Shown: in pieces, positions 52,898-62,671 of the stretch
Position numbering within the stretch: position 1 is the stretch's first letter
Layout: the number at the start of each line of letters is the position of its first letter
Made by a program: the position numbers and the translations under genes
Notes under the pieces: model-generated
What the model saw: the letters and a program-made list of their open reading frames with translations, nothing else
Told to the model about the DNA's origin: nothing
Database searches by the model: none
NCBI RefSeq assembly: GCF_016921115.1
Contig: NZ_JAFFZS010000017.1
Coordinates: 62,001-126,000, forward strand
Length of the DNA stretch: 64,000 bases
Origin: Streptomyces actuosus
GTDB taxonomy: Bacteria > Actinomycetota > Actinomycetes > Streptomycetales > Streptomycetaceae
Reading direction: 5' to 3'

Positions 52898-53766
52898 CCA
52901 CCTCTTCTTCCGAGCGTGGCGTCAGCCTGGGCATGCCCGAGCTGCCCGCGCCCGCGTATCCGGACGACGTCCGGGCCCGGCTGGAGGCGGACGCGCGGGA
53001 GATCGTCTCCCGCTACCCCGACTCCCGGTCCGCGCTCCTTCCGCTGCTGCACCTGGTGCAGTCCGAGGAGGGGCACGTCACCCGCACCGGGATGCGGTTC
53101 TGCGCGGACGTCCTCGGCCTGACCACGGCCGAGGTCACCGCCGTCGCCACCTTCTACACCATGTACCGGCGCAGGCCGAGCGGCGACTACCAGGTCGGGG
53201 TCTGCACCAACACGCTGTGCGCGGTGATGGGCGGCGACGCGATCTTCGAGGAGCTCCAGGAGCACCTGGGCGTCGGCAACGGCGAGACGACCGGTGACGG
53301 CAAGGTCACCCTGGAGCACATCGAGTGCAATGCGGCCTGCGACTACGCGCCGGTCGTGATGGTCAACTGGGAGTTCTTCGACAACCAGACCCCCGACAGC
53401 GCCAGGCGCCTCGTCGACGACCTGCGGGCGGGACGGCCCGTGGCGCCGACGCGCGGAGCACGGCTGTGCACCTTCAAGGAGACCGCGCGGATCCTGGCCG
53501 GCTTCCCCGACGAGCGGCCCGGGGCCGTCGAGGAGAGCGGCAGCGCGGGACCGGCGTCACTGGTCGGCCTCCGCCTGGCGAAGGGGGAGACCGCCGCCGC
53601 GCGCGTGGTCCATCCGCGCGACGGCGGGCCCCACGAGGAGCCGCGCGACCGGAAGGCGCCCGAGCCCTCGCCGGCCGAGCAGCCCGTCTCCCACGACGCG
53701 TCGCGGGAGACGTCCGCATCCGACCCGTCCCACCCGGCCGGGCCTGCCGCCGAGGAGGGGGAGTGA
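52894..53766 (+). CDS. nuoE: NADH-quinone oxidoreductase subunit E
   Basis: This 290-residue subunit of the NADH-dehydrogenase module has a thioredoxin-like [2Fe-2S] domain. Its ligands lie in VCTNTLCAVMGG and IECNAACDYAPV. Residues after about 205 are a Pro/Glu/Arg-rich extension absent from E. coli and probably disordered. Its stop overlaps the nuoF ATG by one base. Confidence 0.95.
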   Translation: MTTSSSERGVSLGMPELPAPAYPDDVRARLEADAREIVSRYPDSRSALLPLLHLVQSEEGHVTRTGMRFCADVLGLTTAEVTAVATFYTMYRRRPSGDYQVGVCTNTLCAVMGGDAIFEELQEHLGVGNGETTGDGKVTLEHIECNAACDYAPVVMVNWEFFDNQTPDSARRLVDDLRAGRPVAPTRGARLCTFKETARILAGFPDERPGAVEESGSAGPASLVGLRLAKGETAAARVVHPRDGGPHEEPRDRKAPEPSPAEQPVSHDASRETSASDPSHPAGPAAEEGE

Positions 53767-55112
53767 TGACGTTGGCACCCGAACTGAAGGACACGAGCCC
53801 CGAGAAGCTCCTCTCGCCCGTGCTGTCGGCCTTCTGGGACGACGACAGGTCCTGGACCCTGGACGTCTACCGGAGGCACGAGGGGTACGAGGGGCTCCGC
53901 AAGGCGCTCGCCATGTCGCCCGACGACGTGATCGCGTACGTCAAGGACTCCGGTCTGCGCGGGCGCGGCGGCGCCGGATTCCCGACGGGGATGAAGTGGC
54001 AGTTCATCCCCCAGGGAGATGGAAAGCCGCACTATCTTGTTGTCAACGCCGACGAATCGGAGCCCGGGACCTGCAAGGACATCCCGCTCCTCTTCGCGAA
54101 CCCGCACAGCCTCATCGAGGGCATCGTCATCGCGTGCCACGCCATCAGGTCCTCGCACGCGTTCATCTATCTGCGCGGTGAAGTCGTCCCCGTTCTCAGG
54201 CGGTTGCACGAGGCCGTGCGCGAGGCCCAGGAGGCGGGATACCTCGGCAGCAACATCCTCGGCAGCGGACTCGACCTCGAACTCACCGTGCACGCGGGCG
54301 CGGGCGCGTACATCTGCGGTGAGGAGACCGCACTGCTGGACTCGCTCGAAGGCCGCCGCGGCCAACCGCGGCTGCGTCCCCCCTTCCCCGCCGTCGAGGG
54401 CCTCTACGCGTGCCCCACTGTGGTGAACAACGTCGAGTCGATCGCGTCGGTTCCCGCCATCATGAAGAACGGCAAGGAATGGTTCAGGTCGATGGGCAGC
54501 GAGAAGTCCCCGGGCTTCACGCTCTACTCGCTCAGTGGCCACGTCGCCTCTCCCGGCCAGTACGAGGCCCCGCTCGGCGTCACGCTCCGCCAGCTGCTCG
54601 ACATGAGCGGCGGCATGCGGCCGGGCCACCGCCTGAAGTTCTGGACGCCGGGCGGTTCCTCGACGCCGATGTTCACCGACGAGCACCTCGACGTCCCCCT
54701 CGACTACGAAGGCGTGGGCGCCGCCGGTTCCATGCTCGGCACCAAGGCCCTGCAGTGCTTCGACGAGACCACCTGCGTCGTGCGCGCCGTGACCCGGTGG
54801 ACCGAGTTCTACGCCCACGAGTCCTGCGGCAAGTGCACACCCTGCCGTGAAGGCACCTACTGGCTGGTGCAGTTGCTGCGGGACATCGAGGCGGGCAAGG
54901 GAGCGATGAGCGACCTCGACAAGCTCGCGGACATCGCCGACAACATCAACGGCAAGTCGTTCTGCGCCCTCGGCGACGGCGCCGCCTCGCCGATCTTCTC
55001 CTCGCTGAAGTACTTCCGTGAGGAGTACGAGCAGCACATCACGGGCCGCGGCTGCCCCTTCGACCCCGCCAGGTCGACGGCCTGGGCCGACCGCACGGAG
55101 GTGAACGCATGA
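53766..55112 (+). CDS. nuoF: NADH-quinone oxidoreductase subunit F
   Basis: This 448-residue subunit binds NADH, FMN and cluster N3. It has the nucleotide loop GRGGAGFPTGMKW, the FMN/NADH region GAYICGEETALLDSLEG, and cluster ligands ESCGKCTPCREG (Cys354, Cys357, Cys360) plus Cys400. ATG 53766 lies 7 nt after GAGGAGG; GTG 53763 is also in frame. Confidence 0.97.
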   Translation: MTLAPELKDTSPEKLLSPVLSAFWDDDRSWTLDVYRRHEGYEGLRKALAMSPDDVIAYVKDSGLRGRGGAGFPTGMKWQFIPQGDGKPHYLVVNADESEPGTCKDIPLLFANPHSLIEGIVIACHAIRSSHAFIYLRGEVVPVLRRLHEAVREAQEAGYLGSNILGSGLDLELTVHAGAGAYICGEETALLDSLEGRRGQPRLRPPFPAVEGLYACPTVVNNVESIASVPAIMKNGKEWFRSMGSEKSPGFTLYSLSGHVASPGQYEAPLGVTLRQLLDMSGGMRPGHRLKFWTPGGSSTPMFTDEHLDVPLDYEGVGAAGSMLGTKALQCFDETTCVVRAVTRWTEFYAHESCGKCTPCREGTYWLVQLLRDIEAGKGAMSDLDKLADIADNINGKSFCALGDGAASPIFSSLKYFREEYEQHITGRGCPFDPARSTAWADRTEVNA

Positions 55113-57613
55113 CTGTGACCACCAGCGCTCCCTCGGACGGAGGAGAGGCGGCGGTCCCGCCGGAAGATCTCGTGACGCTGACGATCGACGGCATCGAGAT
55201 CAGCGTGCCCAAGGGCACTCTGGTCATCCGGGCCGCCGAGGAACTCGGCATCGAGATCCCCCGGTTCTGCGACCATCCGCTCCTCGACCCGGCCGGCGCC
55301 TGCCGGCAGTGCATCGTCGAGGTCGAGGGCCAGCGCAAGCCCATGGCCTCCTGCACCATCACCTGCACCGACGGGATGGTCGTCAGGACGCAGCTCACCT
55401 CGCCGGTCGCCGAGAAGGCGCAGAGGGGGGTGATGGAGCTCCTGCTCATCAACCACCCCCTGGACTGCCCGGTCTGCGACAAGGGCGGCGAGTGCCCGCT
55501 CCAGAACCAGGCGATGTCCCACGGCCAGGCCGACTCCCGCTTCGAGGGCCGCAAGCGCACCTACGAGAAGCCGGTCCCGATCTCCACGCAGGTCCTGCTC
55601 GACCGCGAACGCTGCGTGCTGTGCGCGCGCTGCACCCGCTTCTCCCACCAGATCGCGGGCGACCCGATGATCGAACTGGTCGAGCGGGGCGCGCTCCAGC
55701 AGGTCGGCACCGGCGAGGGCGACCCGTTCGAGTCGTACTTCTCCGGCAACACCATCCAGATCTGCCCGGTCGGCGCGCTCACCTCCGCGGCATATCGTTT
55801 CCGCTCCCGACCCTTCGACCTCGTCTCCTCGCCGTCCGTGTGCGAGCACTGCTCCGGCGGGTGCGCCACGCGCACCGACCACCGGCGCGGCAAGGTCATG
55901 CGGCGGCTCGCCGCGAACGACCCCGAGGTCAACGAGGAGTGGATCTGCGACAAGGGCAGGTTCGCGTTCCGGTACGCGCAGCAGAGGGACCGTCTCGTCA
56001 CGCCCCTGGTGCGCAACGCCGAGGGCGAGCTGCAGCCGGCGTCCTGGCCCGAGGCGCTGCAGATCGCCGCGCAGGGGCTGCTCGCCTCCCGCGGCCGGAC
56101 CGGCGTCCTCACCGGCGGGCGGCTCACCGTCGAGGACGCCTACGCCTACAGCAAGTTCGCGCGCGTGGCGCTCGACACCAACGACATCGACTTCCGCGCG
56201 CGCGTGCACAGCAGCGAGGAGGCCGACTTCCTCGCCGCCCGCGTCGCCGGCCGCGGAAGGGACCTCGACGGCACGGGCGCCGGCTTCACCTCGCTGGAGA
56301 AGGCCCCGGCGGTCCTGCTGGTCGGGTTCGAGTCCGAGGAGGAGGCGCCCGGCGTCTTCCTGCGGCTGCGCAAGGCCTGGCGCAAGCACGGGCAGCAGGT
56401 GTTCGCCCTGGCGACCCACGCGACGCGCGGCCTGCAGAAGATGGGCGGGACGCTGCTCCCCGCCGCTCCCGGCACCGAGACCGAATGGCTGGACGCCCTC
56501 GCCAGCGGTGTCGGCCTGGAGGACTCCGGCACCGGCGCGGCCGACGCACTGCGCGCCGACGGCGCGGTCATCGTCGTCGGGGAGCGGCTGGCCGGAGTCG
56601 CCGGTGGGCTCACCGCCGTACTGCGCGCCGCGTCCGCGACCGGTGCGGAGCTGGTGTGGGTCCCCCGGCGGTCCGGAGAGCGGGGCGCCGTCGAGGTGGG
56701 CGCGCTGCCGTCGCTGCTGCCGGGCGGGCGCCCGGCCACCGACCCCCGCGCGCGTGAGGAGGTCGCCGCGGCCTGGGGCGTCGCCGAACTGCCCCACCGC
56801 TACGGCCGCGACACCGACCAGATCGTCGAGGCCGCCGCGGGCGGTGAACTGCAGGCCCTGCTCGTCGCCGGGGTCGAGGTCGCCGACCTGCCCGATCCGG
56901 CCCGCGCGCGTGCGGCGCTGCACGAGGTCGGCTTCGTGGTCTCGCTGGAGCTGCGGCCCAGCGAGGTCACCGAGCACGCCGATGTCGTCCTGCCCGTCGC
57001 GGCGGTCGCCGAGAAGGCCGGCACCTTCCTCAACTGGGAAGGCCGGGTCCGCTTCTTCGAGGCCGCGCTCAAGCCCGACCAGATGACCCGCCGCGTCGCG
57101 CCCACCGACGCCCGCGTGCTGCAGATGCTGGCCGACGCCATGGACGTCCACCTCGGCCTGCCGGACCTGGGCACCGCCCGCGCGGAGCTGGACCGGCTCG
57201 GCGCGTGGGACGGACCGCGCGCCACCGGGCCGAGGGAGACGGCGATGTCGCTGCCGCGGCCCGCCGCCGGGGAGGCGGTCCTCGCCGGTCACCGTCTCCT
57301 GCTCGACCTGGGTGTCCTGCAGGAGGGGGACGAGGCGCTCGCCGGGACCCGGCACGCAGCACGCGCGCGCGTGTCGGCCGCGACCGCCGCCGAGGCGGGC
57401 GTCAAGGACGGCGACGTCGTCGCCGTGAGCGGCCCCGCCGGGTCCGTCGCACTGCCGTTGCAGGTGACCGAGATGCCCGACCGCGTGGTCTGGCTTCCGC
57501 TGAACTCCGTCGGCGGCGGCGTCGCCTCCGACGCCGGGGTGCTGCCCGGCTCCCTCGTCCGCATCGGCCCGGCCGTGTCCGCCGCCGACGCCCCCCAGGA
57601 GGTGGAGGCATGA
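55109..57613 (+). CDS. nuoG: NADH-quinone oxidoreductase subunit G
   Basis: This 834-residue iron-sulfur subunit has an N-terminal ferredoxin domain with a [2Fe-2S] cluster (FCDHPLLDPAGACRQC). The His/Cys cluster segment is HPLDCPVCDKGGECPLQ, and further clusters sit in RCVLCARCTRFS and CPVGAL. A molybdopterin-oxidoreductase-like region then starts CEHCSGGCATRTD. The long C-terminal half is weakly conserved, as usual. It overlaps nuoF by 4 nt and nuoH by 4 nt. Confidence 0.95.
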   Translation: MTVTTSAPSDGGEAAVPPEDLVTLTIDGIEISVPKGTLVIRAAEELGIEIPRFCDHPLLDPAGACRQCIVEVEGQRKPMASCTITCTDGMVVRTQLTSPVAEKAQRGVMELLLINHPLDCPVCDKGGECPLQNQAMSHGQADSRFEGRKRTYEKPVPISTQVLLDRERCVLCARCTRFSHQIAGDPMIELVERGALQQVGTGEGDPFESYFSGNTIQICPVGALTSAAYRFRSRPFDLVSSPSVCEHCSGGCATRTDHRRGKVMRRLAANDPEVNEEWICDKGRFAFRYAQQRDRLVTPLVRNAEGELQPASWPEALQIAAQGLLASRGRTGVLTGGRLTVEDAYAYSKFARVALDTNDIDFRARVHSSEEADFLAARVAGRGRDLDGTGAGFTSLEKAPAVLLVGFESEEEAPGVFLRLRKAWRKHGQQVFALATHATRGLQKMGGTLLPAAPGTETEWLDALASGVGLEDSGTGAADALRADGAVIVVGERLAGVAGGLTAVLRAASATGAELVWVPRRSGERGAVEVGALPSLLPGGRPATDPRAREEVAAAWGVAELPHRYGRDTDQIVEAAAGGELQALLVAGVEVADLPDPARARAALHEVGFVVSLELRPSEVTEHADVVLPVAAVAEKAGTFLNWEGRVRFFEAALKPDQMTRRVAPTDARVLQMLADAMDVHLGLPDLGTARAELDRLGAWDGPRATGPRETAMSLPRPAAGEAVLAGHRLLLDLGVLQEGDEALAGTRHAARARVSAATAAEAGVKDGDVVAVSGPAGSVALPLQVTEMPDRVVWLPLNSVGGGVASDAGVLPGSLVRIGPAVSAADAPQEVEA

Positions 57614-58974
57614 GCCCGTACCTCGCCGCCGAGGATCTGTCGCTGTTCGGCCGCGACCCGTGGTGGCTGATCGCGATCAAGGCGGTCTTCTGCTTCGCGT
57701 TCCTGATGGTGACCGTGCTGTTCTCCATCGTGTGGGAGCGCAAGGTCGTGGCCTGGATGCAGTTGCGCATCGGCCCCAACCGGCACGGCCCGTGGGGAAT
57801 GCTCCAGTCCCTGGCCGACGGCGTGAAGCTGATGCTGAAGGAGGACGTCATCGTCCGCCGCGCGGACAAGGTGGTGTACGTCCTCGCCCCGATCGTCGCC
57901 GCCATCCCGGCGTTCATGGCGATCGCGGTGATCCCCTTCGGCCCGGCCGGCAACGAGATCTCGATCTTCGGCCACCGCACCACGATGCAGCTCACCGACC
58001 TGCCGATCGCGATGCTGTACGTCCTCGCGGTCGCCTCGGTCGGCATCTACGGCATCGTCCTGGCGGGCTGGAGTTCCGGCTCCACCTACCCGCTGCTGGG
58101 CGGCCTGCGCTCCTGCGCGCAGATGATCTCCTACGAGATCGCCATGGGCGCCGCGTTCGCGTCGGTGTTCCTCTACTCCGGGTCGATGTCGACGTCGGCG
58201 ATCGTCGAGCAGCAGCAGGACCGCTGGTACGTCGTCCTGCTGCCGGTCTCCTTCATCATCTACATCGTCACGATGGTCGGAGAGACCAACCGCGCCCCCT
58301 TCGACATGCCGGAGTCCGAGGGCGACCTGGTCGGCGGTTTCAACACCGAGTACTCGTCCATCAAGTTCGCGATGTTCATGCTCGCCGAGTACGTGAACAT
58401 GGTGACGGTCTCGGCCGTCGCGACGACGCTGTTCCTCGGCGGCTGGCGCGCCCCCTGGCCGGTCAGCACCTTCTGGGAGGGTGCCAACCACGGCTGGTGG
58501 CCGCTGCTCTGGTTCGTCGTCAAGGTGCAGCTGCTGCTGTTCTTCTTCATCTGGCTGCGCGGCACCCTGCCCCGTGTCCGCTACGACCAGCTGATGAAGC
58601 TCGGCTGGAAGGTCCTCATCCCGGTCTCCGTGGCCTGGCTGATGCTCGTCGCGACCGTGCGGACCCTGCGGAACGAGAACTACGACTTCGCCGACATCGC
58701 CCTCTACGTGGGCGGCGGCGTCCTCGCCCTGCTGCTCCTGTCGTTCGTCGCCGACCTGTTCCGGCAGAAGGCGAAGGACACCGGGCAACCCGCCGCCCCG
58801 CCCGCCGGGTTCGACCCGATGGCCGGTGGATTCCCCGTACCACCGCTGCCCGGTCAGGAGCTGCCGGCGGTGCCGCGGCGCCGCCCGCACCGGGAGCGGG
58901 AGCTCATTGTCAGTGGTGGGACCGATACTCACAGTGACGGACCGCTGGATGGAAAGGAGGCGTCCGATGGCTGA
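57610..58974 (+). CDS. nuoH: NADH-quinone oxidoreductase subunit H
   Basis: This 454-residue membrane subunit forms the quinone entry channel. Hallmarks are WERKVVAWMQLRIGPNRHGP, LADGVKLMLKEDV and GETNRAPFDMPESEGDLVGG with conserved acidic residues. The last 75 residues are a soluble Pro/Gly-rich tail not present in E. coli. The end overlaps nuoI by 8 nt; the nuoI ribosome-binding site AAGGAGG lies inside nuoH. Confidence 0.97.
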   Translation: MSPYLAAEDLSLFGRDPWWLIAIKAVFCFAFLMVTVLFSIVWERKVVAWMQLRIGPNRHGPWGMLQSLADGVKLMLKEDVIVRRADKVVYVLAPIVAAIPAFMAIAVIPFGPAGNEISIFGHRTTMQLTDLPIAMLYVLAVASVGIYGIVLAGWSSGSTYPLLGGLRSCAQMISYEIAMGAAFASVFLYSGSMSTSAIVEQQQDRWYVVLLPVSFIIYIVTMVGETNRAPFDMPESEGDLVGGFNTEYSSIKFAMFMLAEYVNMVTVSAVATTLFLGGWRAPWPVSTFWEGANHGWWPLLWFVVKVQLLLFFFIWLRGTLPRVRYDQLMKLGWKVLIPVSVAWLMLVATVRTLRNENYDFADIALYVGGGVLALLLLSFVADLFRQKAKDTGQPAAPPAGFDPMAGGFPVPPLPGQELPAVPRRRPHRERELIVSGGTDTHSDGPLDGKEASDG

Positions 58975-59602
58975 GGAGCCCAAGGAGACCAAGCCCGGTT
59001 TCCTCAACCCGGTGGCCGGCTTCGGCGTGACCTTCAAGGCCATGTTCAAGAAGCGGCTGACCGAGCAGTACCCGGAGCAGCAGAAGACCACGGCTCCGCG
59101 GTTCCACGGACGGCACCAGCTCAACCGCCATCCGGACGGCCTGGAGAAGTGCGTCGGCTGCGAGCTGTGCGCCTGGGCCTGCCCCGCCGACGCCATCTAC
59201 GTGGAGGGCGCCGACAACACCGACGAGGAGCGCTACTCGCCCGGCGAGCGGTACGGCCGGGTCTACCAGATCAACTACGCCCGCTGCATCCTGTGCGGCC
59301 TGTGCATCGAGGCGTGCCCCACGCGCGCGCTGACCATGACGAACGAGTTCGAGCTGGCCGACTCCAGCCGCGCCAACCTCATCTACACCAAGGAGCAGCT
59401 GCTCGCCGGCCTCGAAGAGGGCATGGTCGACAGCCCGCACGCCATCTACCCGGGGATGGACGAGCAGGACTACTACCGGGGCCTGGTCACGGAGGCCGCG
59501 CCCGGCACCGAGCGGCAGGTCGCCCTCTCCAAGGGCGAGGTCCCGGAGGAGCCGTCCTCCGGCGCGGACGAGTCCGCGTCCGAGGGGGTGGTCCGCCGAT
59601 GA
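58967..59602 (+). CDS. nuoI: NADH-quinone oxidoreductase subunit I
   Basis: This 211-residue subunit carries two [4Fe-4S] clusters (N6a, N6b). The motifs are CVGCELCAWACP and CILCGLCIEACP. Acidic, probably disordered C-terminal residues follow. Spacing from AAGGAGG to ATG 58967 is 6 nt. It overlaps nuoJ by 4 nt. Confidence 0.97.
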   Translation: MAEEPKETKPGFLNPVAGFGVTFKAMFKKRLTEQYPEQQKTTAPRFHGRHQLNRHPDGLEKCVGCELCAWACPADAIYVEGADNTDEERYSPGERYGRVYQINYARCILCGLCIEACPTRALTMTNEFELADSSRANLIYTKEQLLAGLEEGMVDSPHAIYPGMDEQDYYRGLVTEAAPGTERQVALSKGEVPEEPSSGADESASEGVVRR

Positions 59603-60441
59603 GCGCGACACTCGCCGCCTACTCCACCTCCACCGGAGAGGCCTTCCAGTTCTGGGTCCTCGGCACGGTCGCGGTGATCGGCGCCCTGGGCACCGTCTTC
59701 ATGAAGAAGGCCGTGCACAGCGCCCTCTGCCTCGCCGGCACCATGATCGTCCTTGCGGTGTTCTACCTCGCCAACGGCGCCTACTTCCTGGGCGTCGTGC
59801 AGATCATCGTCTACACCGGCGCGATCATGATGCTGTTCCTGTTCGTGGTGATGCTCGTCGGCGTGACCGCGGCGGACTCCCTGAAGGAGACCGTCAAGGG
59901 CCAGCGCTGGCTGGCCCTCGTGTGCGGGCTCGGCTTCGGCATCCTGCTGGTGGCCGGCATCGCCAACGCCTCACTGAAGGAGTTCGACGGGCTCGGCCGG
60001 GCCAACGCGGGCGGCAATGTGCAGGGCCTGGCGAGCCTCATCTTCACCAAGTACGTCTTCGCCTTCGAGATCACCGGCGCCCTGCTGATCAGCGCGGCCG
60101 TCGGGGCGATGGTGCTCACGCACCGCGAGCGCACCGAGCGGGCCAGGACCCAGCGCGAGCTGTCCGAGCAGCGGGTGCGCGAGGGGACGTACATCCCGCC
60201 GCTGCCGGCCCCCGGCGTGTACGCCCGGCACAACGCCGTGGACATCGCGGGCCTGCTGCCCGACGGCACCCCCTCCGAGCTGACCGTCAGCAAGACGCTG
60301 CGCGAGCGCGGCCAGATCCGCGACGTCTCCATGGAGGCCCTCAACGACCTCCGGGCGCTGGAGCAGCGGGCCGAGGAGCGCCTGGAGCGGAAGGCGGTCG
60401 CACCGGCGACCTTCAAGCGGACCGAGGAGGCGTCGCAGTGA
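59599..60441 (+). CDS. nuoJ: NADH-quinone oxidoreductase subunit J
   Basis: This 280-residue membrane subunit has five helices in the first 175 residues, including the TM3 signature VVQIIVYTGAIMMLFLFVVM. About 100 C-terminal residues are soluble and charged, an extension found in actinobacteria (E. coli NuoJ is about 184). It overlaps nuoK by 4 nt. Confidence 0.95.
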   Translation: MSATLAAYSTSTGEAFQFWVLGTVAVIGALGTVFMKKAVHSALCLAGTMIVLAVFYLANGAYFLGVVQIIVYTGAIMMLFLFVVMLVGVTAADSLKETVKGQRWLALVCGLGFGILLVAGIANASLKEFDGLGRANAGGNVQGLASLIFTKYVFAFEITGALLISAAVGAMVLTHRERTERARTQRELSEQRVREGTYIPPLPAPGVYARHNAVDIAGLLPDGTPSELTVSKTLRERGQIRDVSMEALNDLRALEQRAEERLERKAVAPATFKRTEEASQ

Positions 60442-60737
60442 ACCCGGTCAACTACCTCTATCTAGCAGCCCTGTTGTTCACCATCGGCGCCACCGGGGTG
60501 CTGATCCGGCGCAACGCCATCGTGCTCTTCATGTGTATCGAGCTGATGCTGAACGCCTGCAATCTCGCGTTCGTCACCTTCTCCCGCATGCACGGCAACC
60601 TCGACGGCCAGGTCATCGCGTTCTTCACGATGGTCGTCGCCGCAGCGGAGGTCGTGGTCGGGCTCGCGATCATCGTGTCGCTGTTCCGTTCCCGCCACTC
60701 GGCCTCGGTCGACGACGCCAGCCTGATGAAGCTGTAA
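60438..60737 (+). CDS. nuoK: NADH-quinone oxidoreductase subunit K
   Basis: This 99-residue MrpC-like subunit has three helices. The conserved membrane glutamates are in FMCIELMLNACNLAFV and VAAAEVVVGLAIIV. GTG 60438 lies in the overlap with nuoJ. A 15-nt gap precedes nuoL. Confidence 0.97.
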   Translation: MNPVNYLYLAALLFTIGATGVLIRRNAIVLFMCIELMLNACNLAFVTFSRMHGNLDGQVIAFFTMVVAAAEVVVGLAIIVSLFRSRHSASVDDASLMKL

Positions 60738-60752
60738 GGGGTCGGAAGAATC

Positions 60753-62666
60753 GTGGAGAACCTGATCGCGCTGCTCATCGCGGCGCCCCTGCTCGGAGCG
60801 GCCGTCCTGCTGGTCGGTGGCCGCCGTCTCGACGCCGTCGGCCACTGGATCGGCGTCCTGCTGTCCGCCGTCTCCTTCGTGTTCGGTCTCGTCCTCTTCT
60901 CCGACCTGCTGAGCAGGGACGCGGAGCAGCGGACGCTGACCCAGCACCTGTTCAGCTGGATCCCGGTCGAGGGCTTCCATGCGGACGTCGCCTTCCGCCT
61001 CGACCAGTTGTCGATGACGTTCGTCCTGCTCATCACCGGCGTCGGCTCGCTGATCCACCTGTACTCGGTCGGGTACATGGAGCACGACGAGCGCCGCCGC
61101 CGCTTCTTCGGCTACCTCAACCTGTTCCTCGCGGCGATGCTGCTGCTCGTCCTCGCCGACAACTACCTGCTGCTGTACGTCGGCTGGGAGGGCGTCGGTC
61201 TCGCCTCCTACCTGCTCATCGGCTTCTGGCAGCACAAGCCCAGCGCGGCCACCGCGGCGAAGAAGGCCTTCCTGGTCAACCGCGTCGGCGACATGGGCCT
61301 GTCGATCGCGATCATGCTGATGTTCACCACCTTCGGGACCTTCGCCTTCGGGCCGCTCCTCGGCACCCAGACCGAGCCCGGCCTGGCCGCGGACGCCACC
61401 GAGGGCAAGCTCACCGCCCTCGCCCTGCTGCTCCTGCTCGCCGCCTGCGGCAAGTCCGCCCAGGTGCCGCTGCAGTCCTGGCTCGGGGACGCCATGGAGG
61501 GCCCGACCCCGGTCTCGGCCCTCATCCACGCCGCGACGATGGTGACCGCGGGCGTCTACCTGATCGTCCGCTCCGCCGCGATCTTCAACGGCGCGCCGGA
61601 CGCCCAGCTCGTCGTCACCGTCGTCGGAGCGGTCACGCTCCTGTTCGGTGCGATCGTCGGTTGCGCGAAGGACGACATCAAGAAGGCGCTGGCCGGCTCG
61701 ACGATGTCGCAGATCGGCTACATGGTGCTGGCCGCGGGCCTCGGCCCGATCGGCTACGTCTTCGCGATCATGCACCTGGTGACGCACGGCTTCTTCAAGG
61801 CCGGGCTGTTCCTGGGCGCCGGTTCCGTCATGCACGGCATGAACGACGAGGTCGACATGCGCCGCTACGGCGGCCTGCGCACGTACATGCCGATCACCTT
61901 CGTCACCTTCGGTCTCGGCTACCTCGCCATCATCGGTTTCCCGGGCCTGTCCGGCTTCTTCTCCAAGGACAAGATCATCGAGGCGGCCTTCGCCAAGGGC
62001 GGCACCGAGGGCTGGATCCTCGGCGGCTGCGCCCTGCTCGGCGCGGCCATCACGGCGTACTACATGACCCGCGTGATGCTGATGACGTTCTTCGGCGAGA
62101 AGCGCTGGCAGCCCGACGCGCAGGGCCACGAGCCGCACCCGCACGAGTCGCCCAGGAGCATGACGATCCCGATGATCGTGCTGGCCGTCGGGTCGGTCGG
62201 CGCCGGTGCGTTCTTCAGCATCGGTGACCGGTTCCTGCACTGGTTGGAGCCGATCACCGGCCACGCCGAGGGCGACTCCCCGCTCAGCGCCGCCGCCGTC
62301 ACCGGCGGGACGATGGTCTGCCTCGTCGTCGGCGTCGCCATCGCCTGGGCCCAGTACGGCCGCCGCCCCGTCCCGGTCGTCGCCCCGCGCGGCTCGCTGC
62401 TCACCCGGGCCGCACGGCGCGACCTGCTGCAGGACGACTTCAACCACGTCGTCCTGGTCCGCGGCGGCGAGCACCTCACGCGGTCCCTGGTCTACGTCGA
62501 CCACACCCTGGTCGACGGTGTCGTCAACGGCACGGCGGCCTCGGTCGGCGGCCTGTCCGGGCGCCTGCGCAGGCTGCAGAACGGCTTCGCGCGGTCGTAC
62601 GCGGTCTCGATGTTCGGCGGTGCGGCCCTGCTCATCGCCGCCACCCTGCTGATGAGGGCGGTCTGA
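60753..62666 (+). CDS. nuoL: NADH-quinone oxidoreductase subunit L
   Basis: This 637-residue antiporter-like proton-pumping subunit contains YVGWEGVGLASYLLIGFW with the key Glu. GPTPVSALIHAATMVTAGVYL carries the conserved Lys/His helix region, and a long lateral helix lies near the C-terminus. GTG 60753 follows GGAAGAA. nuoM starts 5 nt after its stop. Confidence 0.97.
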   Translation: MENLIALLIAAPLLGAAVLLVGGRRLDAVGHWIGVLLSAVSFVFGLVLFSDLLSRDAEQRTLTQHLFSWIPVEGFHADVAFRLDQLSMTFVLLITGVGSLIHLYSVGYMEHDERRRRFFGYLNLFLAAMLLLVLADNYLLLYVGWEGVGLASYLLIGFWQHKPSAATAAKKAFLVNRVGDMGLSIAIMLMFTTFGTFAFGPLLGTQTEPGLAADATEGKLTALALLLLLAACGKSAQVPLQSWLGDAMEGPTPVSALIHAATMVTAGVYLIVRSAAIFNGAPDAQLVVTVVGAVTLLFGAIVGCAKDDIKKALAGSTMSQIGYMVLAAGLGPIGYVFAIMHLVTHGFFKAGLFLGAGSVMHGMNDEVDMRRYGGLRTYMPITFVTFGLGYLAIIGFPGLSGFFSKDKIIEAAFAKGGTEGWILGGCALLGAAITAYYMTRVMLMTFFGEKRWQPDAQGHEPHPHESPRSMTIPMIVLAVGSVGAGAFFSIGDRFLHWLEPITGHAEGDSPLSAAAVTGGTMVCLVVGVAIAWAQYGRRPVPVVAPRGSLLTRAARRDLLQDDFNHVVLVRGGEHLTRSLVYVDHTLVDGVVNGTAASVGGLSGRLRRLQNGFARSYAVSMFGGAALLIAATLLMRAV

Positions 62667-62671
62667 TACCG

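Noticed and set aside
54857..57355. An 832-codon minus-strand open frame over nuoG
   Set aside because: The composition is typical of antisense shadows, with no family motifs, while nuoG on the other strand carries every cluster ligand.
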